Part shown: in pieces, positions 35,595 through 47,475 of the stretch
Position numbering within the stretch: the stretch's first letter is position 1
Layout: the number at the start of each line of letters is the position of its first letter
From: Agrocybe praecox
Lineage: Eukaryota > Basidiomycota > Agaricomycetes > Agaricales > Agrocybaceae
Reading direction: 5' to 3'
Assembly: GCA_964017145.1 (NCBI GenBank)
Contig: OZ024845.1
Location: forward strand, 3,162,001 to 3,226,000
Length of the DNA stretch: 64,000 nt
Notes under the pieces: generated by a model
Databases searched by the model: none
What the model was told of the DNA's origin: nothing
Seen by the model: only the letters and a program-made list of their open reading frames with translations
Translations under genes and position numbers: made by a program

Positions 35595-36124
35595 TAGTAG
35601 GTGCTAGATGCTGTAGCTGAAATCGCTCTGGGTGGGTGTAGATGTGGAATGTGTGATTCTGGAAGGTAAGTGCTCATAGTTAGGCCCTTTATATAGGTAA
35701 GCCTAAGGATCTTTTCCCGTAGCTGAAAATAGACGCTTGAAGGCCATATGACACATTTATCTCGATACTTGTGCCCGTGCGCCTGTACACAGTGAGAAAG
35801 AAGATTGACTATAACACAAATGTGAGAAGAACAAAGATTCGAAGTAAGAGACACACGAACATAATATCGATAATTTCAGGTTAGATCGTTAGGTTTGACA
35901 CCAGTTTTGGCCACAAGATGGGCAGTTGGCATTATTTCAATTTCTCGAACAAGAGGTTTGAAGAGCAAAGCTGGTAAGATAGAGCATCTGGTCCAGCGGG
36001 TCCGGACAGTCCCAGAAATTGAAATAGACATTCTAAGAGAAGTGGCAGATGCAAACATAGATCCAGTCAAATGATAAATTCCATTGGCGTAACTCGAAGT
36101 AATACACACCCAAAGCTTAAAATT
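35595..36124. other. Spacer between hydrolase copy 2 and ATP10 remnant
   Basis: Its length matches the 2250-2759 spacer of the left block. Similarity is clear only close to the hydrolase start. No gene seen. Confidence 0.5.
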
Positions 36125-36456
36125 CTACGTTGCATCAGCAAGCAAAGATTCCGGAGACACTGGGGCAATGCCGGCTTTACTTGTTTTTCCTCCAACCTCT
36201 TCAATAGACCTCCCGCACAACTCTCTAGACTCCCTGATTCCTCCGAGTTGGCATACACGGAGCCACCCTACGGCTTTATTTTCAGATCTGACATTCGTCA
36301 TTCCTCGAAGGTATTCCATGTTTTGACTTGAAATTAGGTCGGTGCAAGGCGGATAAAACGGGGTCGCGCAATGCTCGAATATGTTTGAACAGATTTTCTT
36401 GGAGATTCATTTAGACAGTGAAGCGAGCGTATATGTAAACGACTTGATGTGAGCCT
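36125..36456 (-). pseudogene. ATP10 last-exon remnant
   Basis: On the minus strand the sequence matches exon 4 of ATP10 (1836-2249). It covers a counterpart of the exon start after ctaaag, the ACGCTCGCTTC stretch, CAAGAAAATCT, ACCTAATTTCAAG.C, MEYLR..GMTN, SLESCAGGLLKRLEEK in a second frame, and the tail APVSPESLLADAT before the stop. Several deletions scatter the match over at least two frames, and exons 1-3 are not found. It cannot encode a working ATP10. Confidence 0.85.
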
Positions 36457-36644
36457 TTAGATAACGAGGGAGAAGTTTATGAGGGTGCTCCTTTGATCAG
36501 TGAAATATATCCCTATCAAATCCCTATACTGGTGGTGCAAAGGGAAGTAGCGGTATTTCCTTTTTTGTTAATTTTCCCTCGACTATTGGCGTAACGCTTT
36601 CTGACCACTTCGGTCACAAATTTCTTGTAAGGTCGACCAACTCC

Positions 36645-38506
36645 ATGAACAGGCTGCTGCTCCTACGGCCAGTTTCGCGTATAATTCGCGTACAAAGTAC
36701 TACCCAATGTCGGAGGAACATTGCTAGGGAATTTACGACCTCGACGTATCAAAATTTCTCTGCCACCGGGCCAGTTAGCAAGAGGAACAACAAAAAATCC
36801 CTGTCGGAAGTGGACGACGAGTTATTTGGCTTTGAACCTCAGAGACCGGCGGGAGTAGTATACGAAGGTGCGTATATGATATGAACCTTCTTGAATCTTA
36901 ATGTTAAAGGTTACATATGCTTAAGTGCCATCGAACGAACCTGTACAGTCCAGGAGCGCGTCGGAAGACATAGGAACAGGTAAGCAAATATCCTACGTCT
37001 CTCGCAACTGATTCAGGATTGATAGAAGGATTTCAATAGTAGAAGAGCAAACTTCAGAGTCGCAAGTTGATATTTCAGAGTCGCAAATTGATATCTCAGA
37101 GATTGAGAATGATTACACAGGTACGCCGTGTGGATAACTGCAACATTTTCTATTCTAATTCTCCTATAGGACTAGGACAGCCTATTCCTTCTGAGGCCCA
37201 TATCGATCTGGAAGAGTACCTAGCGTCATGGTTCGCACAGGAGACTAATGTGATCCTTAATGCTATGGGTGTGTTCCAACAGTCGCTGCATTCTCATCGT
37301 CTTAATTTACCAGTGATTTTCAGGAATTTCGCGATATGCGTTCATTGCCGCTATAGTAGAATCCCCATACGTAGCCGCATTCGCCAAAAGCCTTACTGGA
37401 GCAGACAGAAAAGAATTTGAGGAACACTGGATTGCCTTTGAAACTTCGGAGAAGGAAGACGATACAGGCCTCATTCCTGTTGTGGAATTTTTCCTTCGTC
37501 ACGGAATCCAATTTGTGGCTCCAAAATTAAATTGCCCATTCCCGGAAGACTGTGTGCGCACCGTGGAACCATCCATTGTGGAGGAGGCTTTCAAAGGGGA
37601 GAAAGGGATATGGCACCAAAGGGCTGCTCAGATGGAGAGTAAGCAATGAATTCTTTCTTTACTCGATTTTCATTGAACCTTCTAATTTCACGCACAGAAC
37701 CCAAGGCAGACCCTATTTTCTACCCCGACTTAAGGCAGCACGACGCTGCTCTTGATCCTCGCGACATCATCGAATTCCCCCCCGACGAAATGAGCCCTCA
37801 TCATAACCGTGTCATTGTTCGCAATCACCGTTCCGTTTTCCACAACTACGAATCCGAAGCAGACGACCTCTTCGACGAAGACGTGGCCACCTCAGGTGGA
37901 GAACAGGACACGAACGACTCTGTACTTAATTCCATCCCTGTTCCCGGCAAATACTACCAAAACCTATACCACTCCATCCTCATGCGCCGCTCCGTCGTAC
38001 AACAAACAGGAAAAGGGAAAATCCGTCGCATAGCGTACATGGTTCTTGTCGGTGATGGAAATGGACTTGTCGGTTATGGAGAGGGCAAGCACTCCAATAG
38101 TGCTGTTGCGATGAAAGCTGCTCGTATAGCAGCTGTCAAGAATATGGATTGGGTCGAACGTTTCGAGAAACGTACAATTTGGACAGAGATGGCTGCCAAG
38201 CTTGGTGCGACACAGATCATTCTCCGACCGCGTCCCGTTGGTTTCGGTCTACGGTGCAACCCATTTATCCATCAAATCTTGAGAGCAGCTGGAATGAAGG
38301 ATATTAGCGCAAAAGTATGGGGAAGCAGGAACAAACTGAACGTTATTAAGGCTTTGTTCAGGATGCTCCATGCTGGACATGCACCAACGGGCATGGGTGA
38401 TGGTGTTGGCGGCCCTGGGAAGAAGTTGAGCAAGGGCGCTGGTGTCAGAGGAAAGTCCGAGTTAGAACGGGCAAGAGGAAGGAGGTTGATCAACCTCAGG
38501 AAATAG
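36645..38506 (+). CDS. MRPS5: Mitochondrial small-subunit ribosomal protein uS5m
   Basis: Mitoribosomal protein S5. Six exons give roughly 525 residues. The N-terminus MNRLLLLRPVSRIIRVQSTT fits a mitochondrial presequence. A fungal N-terminal extension follows, holding a short SESQVDIS/SESQIDIS repeat and the YAFIAAIVESPYVAAFAKS region. The last exon carries the S5 domain: ILMRRSVVQQTGKGKIRRIA, VLVGDGNGLVGYGEGKHSN, ATQIILRPRPVGFGLRCNPF, IHQILRAAGMKDISAKVWGS, KALFRMLHAGHAP. The stop is at 38504-38506. The long N-terminal extension is normal for fungal mitochondrial S5. Assignment is firm; the small exons near 36930-37120 were joined by frame. Confidence 0.92.
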
Positions 38507-39118
38507 AAAGAAACATCACAAAATTATTCTATTTTTATCCAGTTGCGTTGTGTTACGGTGCTCGCCCCTAGCTGCCATCTATGCCTGGCTCACCATATCC
38601 AACCTAATACCTAATAAATTATTTCCACTACAGGGGTTCGAACATGGGCGTTCTCATAAACCATGTTATCCCGAAAAGGGAATTATTGCTAATTTCGGGA
38701 GGTATATTTGTCGGTAGTTTTTCCAAATACAAAGAACTGGAGTAGATTACAGATCATAGGAAAGCCTAACGCAAAAAAATTATACTGAAAGTGAAGTATT
38801 CTCATAGCGAATGATAACCTGTCCTTTTGGCATATTCCAACCTCATAAAATTACAGTGGGGAGAATGGAATTAGATATTGCTTTGATAATGGATGAGAGC
38901 TGAGCGGCGAGCCATCCATTTTTGGGCTTAATTTTCTTCCGACGCAAAGTAGTGTTATTTTCGAGGGTTCCTTCTGAGTTGTGAATGTTCGTACTGACAC
39001 ACATCCCCTGATAACGACCCATGATAAGTCGGTGTATAATTTCAATCAAGAAACGAGTTTCATACATACATAGCCCGAGATAGTTGCACCGCGGCGTGTA
39101 TCAGGCTAGCATGGGATC
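38507..39118. other. Intergenic, no gene recognised
   Basis: Between convergent uS5m and the small secreted protein gene. A ggttcgaa box at 38634-38641 looks tRNA-like but no cloverleaf can be drawn around it. Confidence 0.5.
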
Positions 39119-39418
39119 CTAATTGGGGTATACGCTCCTTGAAAATGACCATGCTGCCGGAGCAACATGTTGAAGCGAAGGAGTACGGGTGGATTCCAAA
39201 GGTCCAGATGATAGCGACCATGAGCCTTCATGCACAGCTGCATCCACATTGAGCCTGCATATAAGTTTTATTTTTTCTTCAGGAGAAATAAATGCGACAT
39301 GAACAGACTTCTGTGACAGATATTGCTCACTGGAAGCCGTGGTCTTTGATTGAACAGGGAAGGCAATGATGAATGTGAGTACGATAACCCCGACAAATAT
39401 TTTGTGAAAAAGCGACAT
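39119..39418 (-). CDS. Putative small secreted protein
   Basis: Open frame of 99 residues starting with a clear signal peptide: MSLFHKIFVGVIVLTFIIAF followed by PVQS. The mature part is Ser-rich with one cysteine and no recognised motif. An AG acceptor-like site near 39255 could alter the C-terminus. Promoter-like sequence lies upstream. I do not recognise the family; the signal peptide is the only support. Confidence 0.5.
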   Translation of the reverse strand: MSLFHKIFVGVIVLTFIIAFPVQSKTTASSEQYLSQKSVHVAFISPEEKIKLICRLNVDAAVHEGSWSLSSGPLESTRTPSLQHVAPAAWSFSRSVYPN

Positions 39419-39846
39419 TGCGACTTGATTGAGCTCGAGCGAGCAGTAGGTGGGAGCTTCTGCTAAGGAGTGACGAGCCCAAGCAAAGATAAAGACTGTT
39501 CTCCACTATCGTAATTGATAGTGTATACCCTTGTATGTGTGTGAGGGAATTGCTTCTAGAAGATCATGGGTCAATTCGAATCAGAAATGTCGTAAGAATA
39601 GTGGCTGTTGAAAGGGTCTTGCCAGAGAAGTATGGCCTTCACGAGACCGATAATTTCCCGACGTCAGTAACCTCTTTGATAGGAAAGGAAAAAGAAGACA
39701 ATTGTATAAGAAAGTGTTACCGAAAATAGAGGGACATCCCCTTTTGAGGGCCGTGTTGGCGGAGACTCTGCTAATCCTGATAATGAATTTATACATTCGA
39801 TCGCATAAGATGACAAACGGAGCATGTATTTTTCTAATAGTGAGAA
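39419..39846. other. Intergenic between two minus-strand secreted genes
   Basis: About 430 bp. Holds the promoter of the small secreted protein and the 3' end of the esterase. A short inverted repeat, ctatcgtaattgatag, at about 39506-39521. No gene. Confidence 0.45.
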
Positions 39847-41473
39847 TCACTGCGATGGTGGCGACAGTCCCCATGTCTTCAGGAAAGCCAAAAAGTTGTT
39901 GGCGACCTTAGCTTGTCCCGCCACGGTTGGGTGGAGACTGTCTGGGAAGACGTCGTCCCATGTAATCCAGCCTGTGGTATCAACCAAGAAGATGTTCTTG
40001 TCACCAGTAGCGACCCTATGTTGCGCAGTCCGATTAGGAAGTCGGTCAAGCCCATGGCACAATTCAAACTTGCCTGGCGTCCAAGATCTGTTGGTATAGG
40101 CCTTGATAATAGTAGTACACATTCCCATCTGATGCTGGCCATCCCCACTATAGAGTTGAATAAGAATTTGCCCGGGATTAAGGGACAGGATATCACCGAT
40201 CACGCACGGGAGTGAACATGAAAATAGGCTGATGAGGATATAACTTGCGAATTTTAACGAGGAAATCAGAGTAGACCTGTTACAAGAAATGTGAATTAGG
40301 TGAAAAGCACGCCTTTTCTCCAGTACAGGAATGATTACCTGAACGAATTGGTCGTTGGTCACTCCTTGTGCAGCGTCATTTGCACTGTAGTTACCAAAAA
40401 TAAAAAATCTAGCGCGCAGGAGTCTCTAGCATAAATCGACTAACCCTATGTGAATAACGACATGAGTAGGAGGAGGTTGATCGCGCGCGAAATTCCAAGG
40501 GGTAGTGTAGTTATGGTCGGTCGTGTAGTAATAGCCCGTGTCTTCAGTCTTTTGTGGAAAAAAATCAGGACAATGACATGATTGTTATTGAAGTGTGTTA
40601 CCTTGAAGAACTGGTAAGACAGTCCGTGTGCATTTCCGTAAGAGAAAATATCCTATACTGAAGATGAGATCGCAAGCTCCAGGCTATCAATAGTTTATGA
40701 AGCCGTACGGTTAACGCAGCCCCAGCTTGCGCAGTAATGCGATGTTCAGCTTTGAATGCTTCTCCCACAAGGAAAGCCCATGATTGATCGGCACCCAACG
40801 GAAGAAGATAACCCTGAAGCCATGAATGAATATTAATGGTGTATCTGGACTTGAAAATACAAAACGCACTGAAGAGAAGGAATCTCCGATGACCTGGAAA
40901 ACCGTCTTGGATGGGATGTAGGGAACAAGAACAGCATCCTGCGTTTGGTGTAAGACAAATTTTGTCCCACCTTGACAGCAAATACACGTACAGAGTTCAA
41001 TGTAATGTTGTCCAATTGCATGCGGTAAGTTTGCCATCCCGCAGCATTAATCCTGACTGTAGTTGCCTGGTTCTTAGGCAATGACGCGGGCAAAGGGATG
41101 ACATTGGCTCCTGCTGAACCGTTGATGGGGAAAAATTCGGAGTCTCCAATAGATACACCAAGAACGTTCGACGGGTAAGGTGTCTTTGATCCAAGATTAA
41201 GAGTCAAAGACCTGAGGTTCTTGACCTTAATTTTGAAGCCTGATCCCGGCCTGATGGAAGTTGAGTGTAAGTTACATGTGCGTTATGTTTCGAGGCACAT
41301 ACTTACCACCAGGTACCAACGTCTGAATCCCATCGTCCATGGTAATAAATGAAAGGATTGTTGTTTTTAATGGTTACGAGAGGTGGATCACGAGGCGACG
41401 CTACCGCTAAGGAGGCCAGAGATACGGCAAGTAGTACCCCTCCTAGCGCGATTCTTGAGAGTGCTGGTATCAT
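39847..41473 (-). CDS. Secreted SGNH/GDSL carbohydrate esterase
   Basis: Signal peptide (MIPALSRIALGGVLLAVSLA and SLAVA) begins at ATG 41473-41471. A jelly-roll N-terminal domain (NPFIYYHGRWDSD, GSGFKIKVKNLRSLTLNLGS, QATTVRINAAGWQTYRMQLD) precedes an SGNH hydrolase domain. The latter has the nucleophile block VIGDSFSSGY, the oxyanion HIGANDAAQG and the C-terminal DSLHPTVAGQAKVANNFL with the Asp-His pair. This two-domain layout is that of fungal acetyl-esterases related to CE2 and endoglucanase E-type esterases, acting on cell-wall polysaccharides outside the cell. At least five introns; stop TGA 39849-39847. All four catalytic blocks are present. Substrate unknown. Confidence 0.85.
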
Positions 41474-42672
41474 TCTGTAATGAGAGATGCGTGAAATACC
41501 CTAGTGGTCGGGAAATGGTGTCCACTTGTTTTAAAGGTGTCATTTTCAGTATTTTGACAGAGAAAAGAAGCATAAAATGTGGACTATTGCATCACGCGAT
41601 ATCCGCTTGTCCTTGAAAGTTTGATGGTTTAAACACGCTCAACAGTGTCGGACACTGAAACTTGGACGTTGGAAGACCAATTGGCCATAATCGATGGATG
41701 GAATAATTGAAGGAATCCGATATTTTCCCGATCCTGAAGCCTTTTTTGTGACGAGCTTCGGGGTAAAGGCTGCTAAACATAGGAAAAATACATCTGCCAT
41801 GAGCATGAATGGTTGCTTCAACCAAACCCATCTGCAAGTCTCGGCATAACATGCCCCTGCATGGCTGTCCCCTGCATACTCCACATCTAGCATACCGCCA
41901 TGTGACAAAGAGCAGGTTACATATGTCATCTTCTATGTTGGTATACTAACTTCTGTTTTAAAAGAAAGGAAATGTTATGAACTGAGCTTCTGATGTCACA
42001 TTAAACTGCATCCGTACTCAGTATATCCGAACCAGCCTTCTCCATGTGATATGAACCAACAAGAAGGAAAGAAAAAGAGTGCTTATAAGGTGACTCGATG
42101 CTATCCAAGCATTGTGCAATGAACATGAGTGGATAAAGTGATGGTTGAAAGGAAAGCGGCGAGGGGTGTGTGTGGCGCTACCGCGACAACGGGCCGACGA
42201 CGGGCATTCTTCAAAGCCTTGATCATGATTTCTTCTTTATTCATAAGTGCATAATACATATTCATAAGCGTACATATTGGTTTTACAGTGATACATACAA
42301 AAAGATGATAAACGTCCTAAAGGGCGTAGTCAGGAATTCTTATGCTTCCCGTTGCTCGTAAAAAAAAATACAAAGAAGTACATATATGCTGGATGGATGG
42401 ATGATGATGCTGATGATGCTGAGATTGTATGCCCGTGTGAGTATGCTGATGATGATGATGATGCTCCGAAAAAAATATATGTATGCATGCATGCAGATAT
42501 GATGAAAAAGGAAAAGAAAAAAAACAAAGCGAAGCGAAATTTTGTTTTGGGGATCGCGAATACATAAATAACCTCTATGCTGAAACCTCGAGGGAAAATG
42601 AAAAGAAAGGAAGAAATAAAACGAAGAAAAGTAGGTACGAATCAAGGGGGAAAAAAAGGTCGCCCATCCGAC
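41474..42672. other. Intergenic, kinase 3' UTR with gatgat microsatellite
   Basis: About 1.2 kb. At 42398-42464 are gatgatgctgatgatgctg-type repeats, probably in the 3' UTR of the kinase gene. Many overlapping low-complexity ORFs here are not genes. Confidence 0.55.
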
Positions 42673-45041
42673 CTAGTTCACGCCAGTGGGGGTTCTAAAT
42701 CTTCCAGGCATAAACCAATGGCGGGTCGAACGAAGCTGATGTTGTGTAGCGGCATCAAGCTTGATGTTGTTGTCGGTTGGTGAAGGAGTTCTTCCCTTGT
42801 CCGGCGGAGCCACCGGTGATGCACCCCAGGCAGCCGCGCGAGGTGTCGGAGAAGGCGTCTGGCGGCGCGTAAAGGGTGAATGAGATGCTTCAGCTGGAGA
42901 GTGTCCACGTGGAACCGACGCGACTGGTGCGCTTGGTGCAGGCGGCGGTGATGACGACCGAGGGAAGAATTTGATGGCGAGGCGAGCGAACGTGTTGGTA
43001 GTGGCGAAGGCGTGTTTTCCGGCGTTAGAAAAATGGTCGTGGTTGTTGTTGATGGGTGTAGTTGATCTGCTGCCAGTGGAATTGGTGTTTGATGTTGGCC
43101 TCGCGGCGGCGGTGGCGGAGGGGTGATGATGATGCTTGAGGATGGATAAGAACGTGTCGGTGAGCCTTGAATGGGGAGAAATGTCGGTCATTTGAGTTGA
43201 GACGGAGGGAGATAGCTGACATTGATGAGCTTGAACGGACTGTACCTGATCAGGGTACGATGACCAATGGTGATCATCGAGCTCCGGTGAGGGTGTCCGC
43301 GACCTTGAGAAATGTAGATCTTCTCCCGTATACACACTCGATAACGAGGAGTTGGAATAGGTCGACGGCGAGGACATCTGCGTTGCCGAGGAATTGGACC
43401 AGACGGAAGGAGACGTCATCTCCTTGTCTTCGCCTACAGCAGTGAGAGCAGAATCAGGCATCATGACGAGCTTTCCGGGTGAGATAGGGCTGTTAATGAA
43501 GAACATGGATGAGTAAGGATCGTATTCGATGGCCGTGTGCATCATCGAGGTGCCATTTGAGTATGACTCGGTCATACTGGCACCAGCATCATAAATACGA
43601 GGTTTCGGGATATTGGTGTTGATCATCAAACCAGAGCGCAGCTCAGGCCTAATGGCTTTGTTCCCGAACGCGAGATCGAGGCTGTTCGGGGTGGGCGGTA
43701 GAGAAGTATCTGCTGTGCCTGCAGAAGAAAGGGTATGTGGACGGTCGAACATATCAGACGAGTCCATGCGGAAGACGTCGCGTTCAGAGTCGGATGAAGT
43801 GGTGGACTCAAAAGCCCATGTCGCACCAGCCGACGAGTAAGTTGTCCAGGGTTCACCGTAGGACGACTCCTGAGCGACTGATGGAGGGGCAAAGCGAATG
43901 TCCGAGGTGGAGTCCTTGCTCCAGCGAGAGCATAATTGACTGGGCGTATCTTCTAAGTAGGGGGATTGTGGTGGCGGTGACATCGGGCCGTTGTCTTCAG
44001 GGTTGGTACCAGAAGACGAGCTGTCGATTTCCATGCCAGATTCCCATGGGCAACGCGCCATGCTACCTTCAAAGACGACACCGTCGGAGTAGAAGTTGTC
44101 GATACATTCGATGGCGTACCGGACTTCGCGCAAGGTGCTGCGTTGGCGCCAGTCGACCTCGAGCATCCTCACGAGAATTTCGTTGACTTCAGGTGAGATC
44201 GGGAGGACGGTTGGTAGGAAGCCCATAGGGTCGCGCAGATACGCTTGGAAGGTGGGGTCGTTGGGAGTCGCAGACTTCCAGGGATTGCGACCTGTCGCTA
44301 AGTTGAGGAGGATGATTCCGAGAGACCAGATGTCGTTGAACATTGGCGAATAGTTGCCCGTTGGAGCGAATTCTCCGCCTTGGCACTCTGTTAGAAAATA
44401 GACAAAGATCAGAACTTTTTTTTAGAATGATTGATTGAGCGCTTACCTGGACTCATATGATAGACGCTACCGGTTCGAAATTCGTCGCTGACTTTGTCGG
44501 TGGTAGCAAGACCGAAGTCTGTGATGGCAATCCGGAGGCCATCGTCGAAGCAGAGAATATTCTCCGGCTTCAAGTCTCGGTGATAAATTCCGAGAGTATG
44601 ACAGTATTCAACTGCGTCGAGCAATTGGAGGAAAACGTCTTTGATGAGGACGTCGTCGCCGAGATAGCGGCAACTATGCAGGATCTGCGTAAAGAGATCG
44701 TGGTCCGGTGCATAGTCCATGACAATGTAGGTATGGCTACCCTGTTCCACGACTCGGTGGAGAGTTACCACGCCAGGGTGGGCTGATGCGAGCTGATGCA
44801 AGGTAATTTCCCGAATGTGGATCTGCCGTTGGCGGGGGTTCTGATGGCCTGAGGAGACCAGACATTTGACTGCGTAAGACTTCTTGAGGCCAGCAGGTTG
44901 ACGAGCATCAACCGCGCGGTAAACAACGCCGTAGCCTCCAACACCCAGTACTTCGACTAGTTCGAGAGACCCTCCATCAATGAACGTTCCGACGGGCGGG
45001 TGAATGGGAGAGGCAAGCGCTGGGGTAGCCTTCGAAGACAT
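42673..45041 (-). CDS. Ran1/Ksp1-like serine/threonine protein kinase
   Basis: Protein kinase of about 770 residues in two exons, start ATG 45041-45039. The kinase domain (about residues 20-310) has the Gly loop VLGVGGYGVVYRA, the lysine in YAVKCL, catalytic YHRDLKPENILCFD, DFGLATT, the activation segment HMSPECQGGEF and FNDIWSLGIILLNLATGRNP. The order and the insert ECQGGEF..NYSPMFNDIWS match the fungal Ran1/Pat1, Ksp1, Sks1 and Vhs1 group, which control meiosis, nutrient response and filamentation. The remaining 460 residues are disordered, rich in Ser, Pro and Thr with many SP/TP sites and a His-rich patch, ending in RFRTPTGVN. The intron lies inside the activation segment. All catalytic residues are present. 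Confidence 0.92.
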
Positions 45042-46532
45042 GGGAAAGTAAACCTGGGATCAAGAAGATCTAGAGGAAATAGAGGAACGGGAGGAGGAAG
45101 AAAAAGAAAATTGTTAGCACCAGTGCAAACGAGGACTTCCGAGTGAAAGAAAAAGAAAGTGGGAAGGCTGCCTATATAGACGGACAAAAGGTGTGCACGA
45201 CTCGTGCACAACGTGATGGGTAGACCACACACCCCTTGAACGTGTATAACATGAGGTGACTGAAAAGCTATGAACTCACAGGCGGCTTCCACGCAATGAT
45301 CCGTTTGGAAAAGGCTTGCCGGAATGACAGCGTTTCGTGTCGAAGTTTAGAACTTCGAAAAAGAATTCGGGCTATTCATTGCCATGTCGTATTTAACTGG
45401 TGAGCGGATCCGGGGAAATGGACTACATTTGGTTGTCGCTTGGGTATCATAGCCACGAGGCAAGTTGGAACTAATCCTAGACACCATTCGGGCTCATAAT
45501 GTACAGTCATTCAATCCATTTCTTCGATCGCGATGGAGTCTTTCCGCACCCAAGAGATCTGTTTTGTGAAGTGGAGCGATAAAACATAGGAATCTGTTCA
45601 GAGGCACAGTCGACGGGTGGGGATGAGTCTTTCCTATGCTTTGATTTATTGAAGATATCGCAGATAGCATGAATGGATCAGGAGTGGCTTTGGAAAAAAC
45701 GGCCCCTGTATTGCAATCAATAGAGACTGAGACTGCGGGTGGGTGCTTGAACCGAACTCGAGGTGACAATAAGGTGAACTACTGAGACATTTTCCCAAAT
45801 AGCGTAGAATGAACGATCCGGACGGCGATTGTATCAAGGAGATAAGCGAGCAAAACCGAGATTGAAGGATTTCGAGTATTAGTGGTAGTAACGATACGAA
45901 GCTGAGAATAGCTAGACTTGGAATACACGATGCCCGATGGATTAGGGCACTGGCTGTTTGTCAAAGAAATGAGCGACATACATAATCAAGATCACATAAC
46001 ATACCGTAGAAGACGACAAGATGTAAATAGCTTTCCAAAGTATCCATCGACGGCGTAAAGGGTTTGTATTGCAATGATATGTATCTGATTGAATGAGTCA
46101 AAGTACAATCGATTTCGCAATCAAGTTGACAGGAGTACACAAGGGATAAACATTTCAAGCAACGTGTAAGAAGCGGAAGATTGCTGTTTTTGAAACCACA
46201 GTGTCGTCGCCTGGCCGCCGCTGTACATCATAGTAGGATGGATGAGGCGCGTCCGAGAAGAATGATGGCAATGAGGCATAATGGACATTGGAACCTTCAC
46301 GTGATGTCCAGACGCGCTTAGGGGCACGTGAGAATGTTGCCGTTTATAGTTTGTTGTTCTTCGAAATCGAACTCTTTCTTCAACTCTTTCCGAAGGGAAT
46401 AGAATACGACACCCCCCTCCATCTCATAGGCGGCGTCTGGAACTGTATCAGTGCATTTACCTTGCTCAGTCGAAATTATCACAACCAAATCACCTCCTCG
46501 TGGTCGATCTCAACCGTCACAAGATCGTCATC
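45042..46532. other. Divergent promoter region, kinase and KEN-box gene
   Basis: About 1.5 kb with no convincing gene. C/T-rich tracts (on the minus strand) lie directly upstream of the kinase start, and a CACGTG box is seen at 46325-46330. Confidence 0.45.
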
Positions 46533-47475
46533 ATGTCCCTCCGCACTTTCACAGTTTTCCTGGACGCCGCATTGAGCGAGGCTCCTCAACCTAAAGTCGT
46601 TCGTCCGAACGCTATGATGACGCGCTCCTCGTCGCGCAACATTGCGTCTACCAGCAGTGCCACCGCATCGGGTGAAGTCGCCATCATTGACAAGGAAAAC
46701 TACCATCCTGTTACTGGCGAGCGGGCAGGTCCCGCCACTGGCGAGAATAAGAAGCGCAAGACAGTGCTTGCTACGAAGGCTCAGGCTATCCCTGTCACCA
46801 AGTCAAAGAAGGACATGCAACATGCAGAGCCTGAATCGAAGAAAAGGAAAGCTTCCACAACAGCTACAGCTAAACCAAAATCGAAGAAAGAGGTCAAGGG
46901 CACAGGGGCTACGAAGAAGACCACAGCCAAGCGAACTGGTTCAAAGAAAGTTTCCCCATTGCCCAAGGTGAATGAAGAGGAAGAAGGGGAAAAGGACCGC
47001 CCTACGCAGGCCGACATTGATTCTCGCTGCTATGAATTGACTGTCAAGCCCTTGGCCGATGTATCGGAAGCCTATAACGAGCTCGATGTATTTCAGGACC
47101 TTGTCACTGCTACCACTAATACCAGCAACGTTGTCCCTGACGATAAGGTCAAATACCGCGCAGTCAAAGTGAGCTATTTTTTTCTATCACGGTCCTCTTA
47201 ACATGAATCTTATTAACCTCACTGCGATCATTTAGGCCTCCTCTGTAGAGCCTGAGATTCGCGACTACTATCAACCTGGACAAGCCCAATTCTGCTCGAA
47301 CGTGAATTCCCGTTTCCGTTCGTTCTCTGAAGGACCCTCTGAAGCACGCGCATTTTCGACCCCAGAAAGAAAGCGAATTTATGCAGCTTTCACTTTTTCG
47401 TCGCCTTCCGGTTCGAGTGGACGACTCAGCAAGGCATCCGGGTCTGGCAGCATCTCTCCTGCCGAATCCCAATAA
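46533..47475 (+). CDS. Lys-rich nuclear-type protein with KEN box
   Basis: Two exons (46533-47168, 47236-47475) give 291 residues. Start chosen at MSLRTFTVFLDAALSEAP; an upstream in-frame ATG at 46500 is possible. Residues about 50-55 read IDKENYHP, a KEN box like those used as APC/C degrons. The middle (80-165) is Lys/Ala/Thr-rich with several NLS-like KKRK clusters. A more ordered segment DIDSRCYELTVKPLADVSEA follows, then a Ser-rich tail ending SGSGSISPAESQ. No domain recognised. A nuclear, cell-cycle regulated protein is inferred only from the degron-like motif and the composition. Confidence 0.7.

Noticed and set aside
38590..38660. ggttcgaa box suggesting a tRNA
   Set aside because: Flanking bases do not pair into a T-arm or acceptor stem.
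42330..42570. Several overlapping frames with His/Ser or Asp runs
   Set aside because: Arise from the gatgat microsatellite in the kinase 3' UTR.
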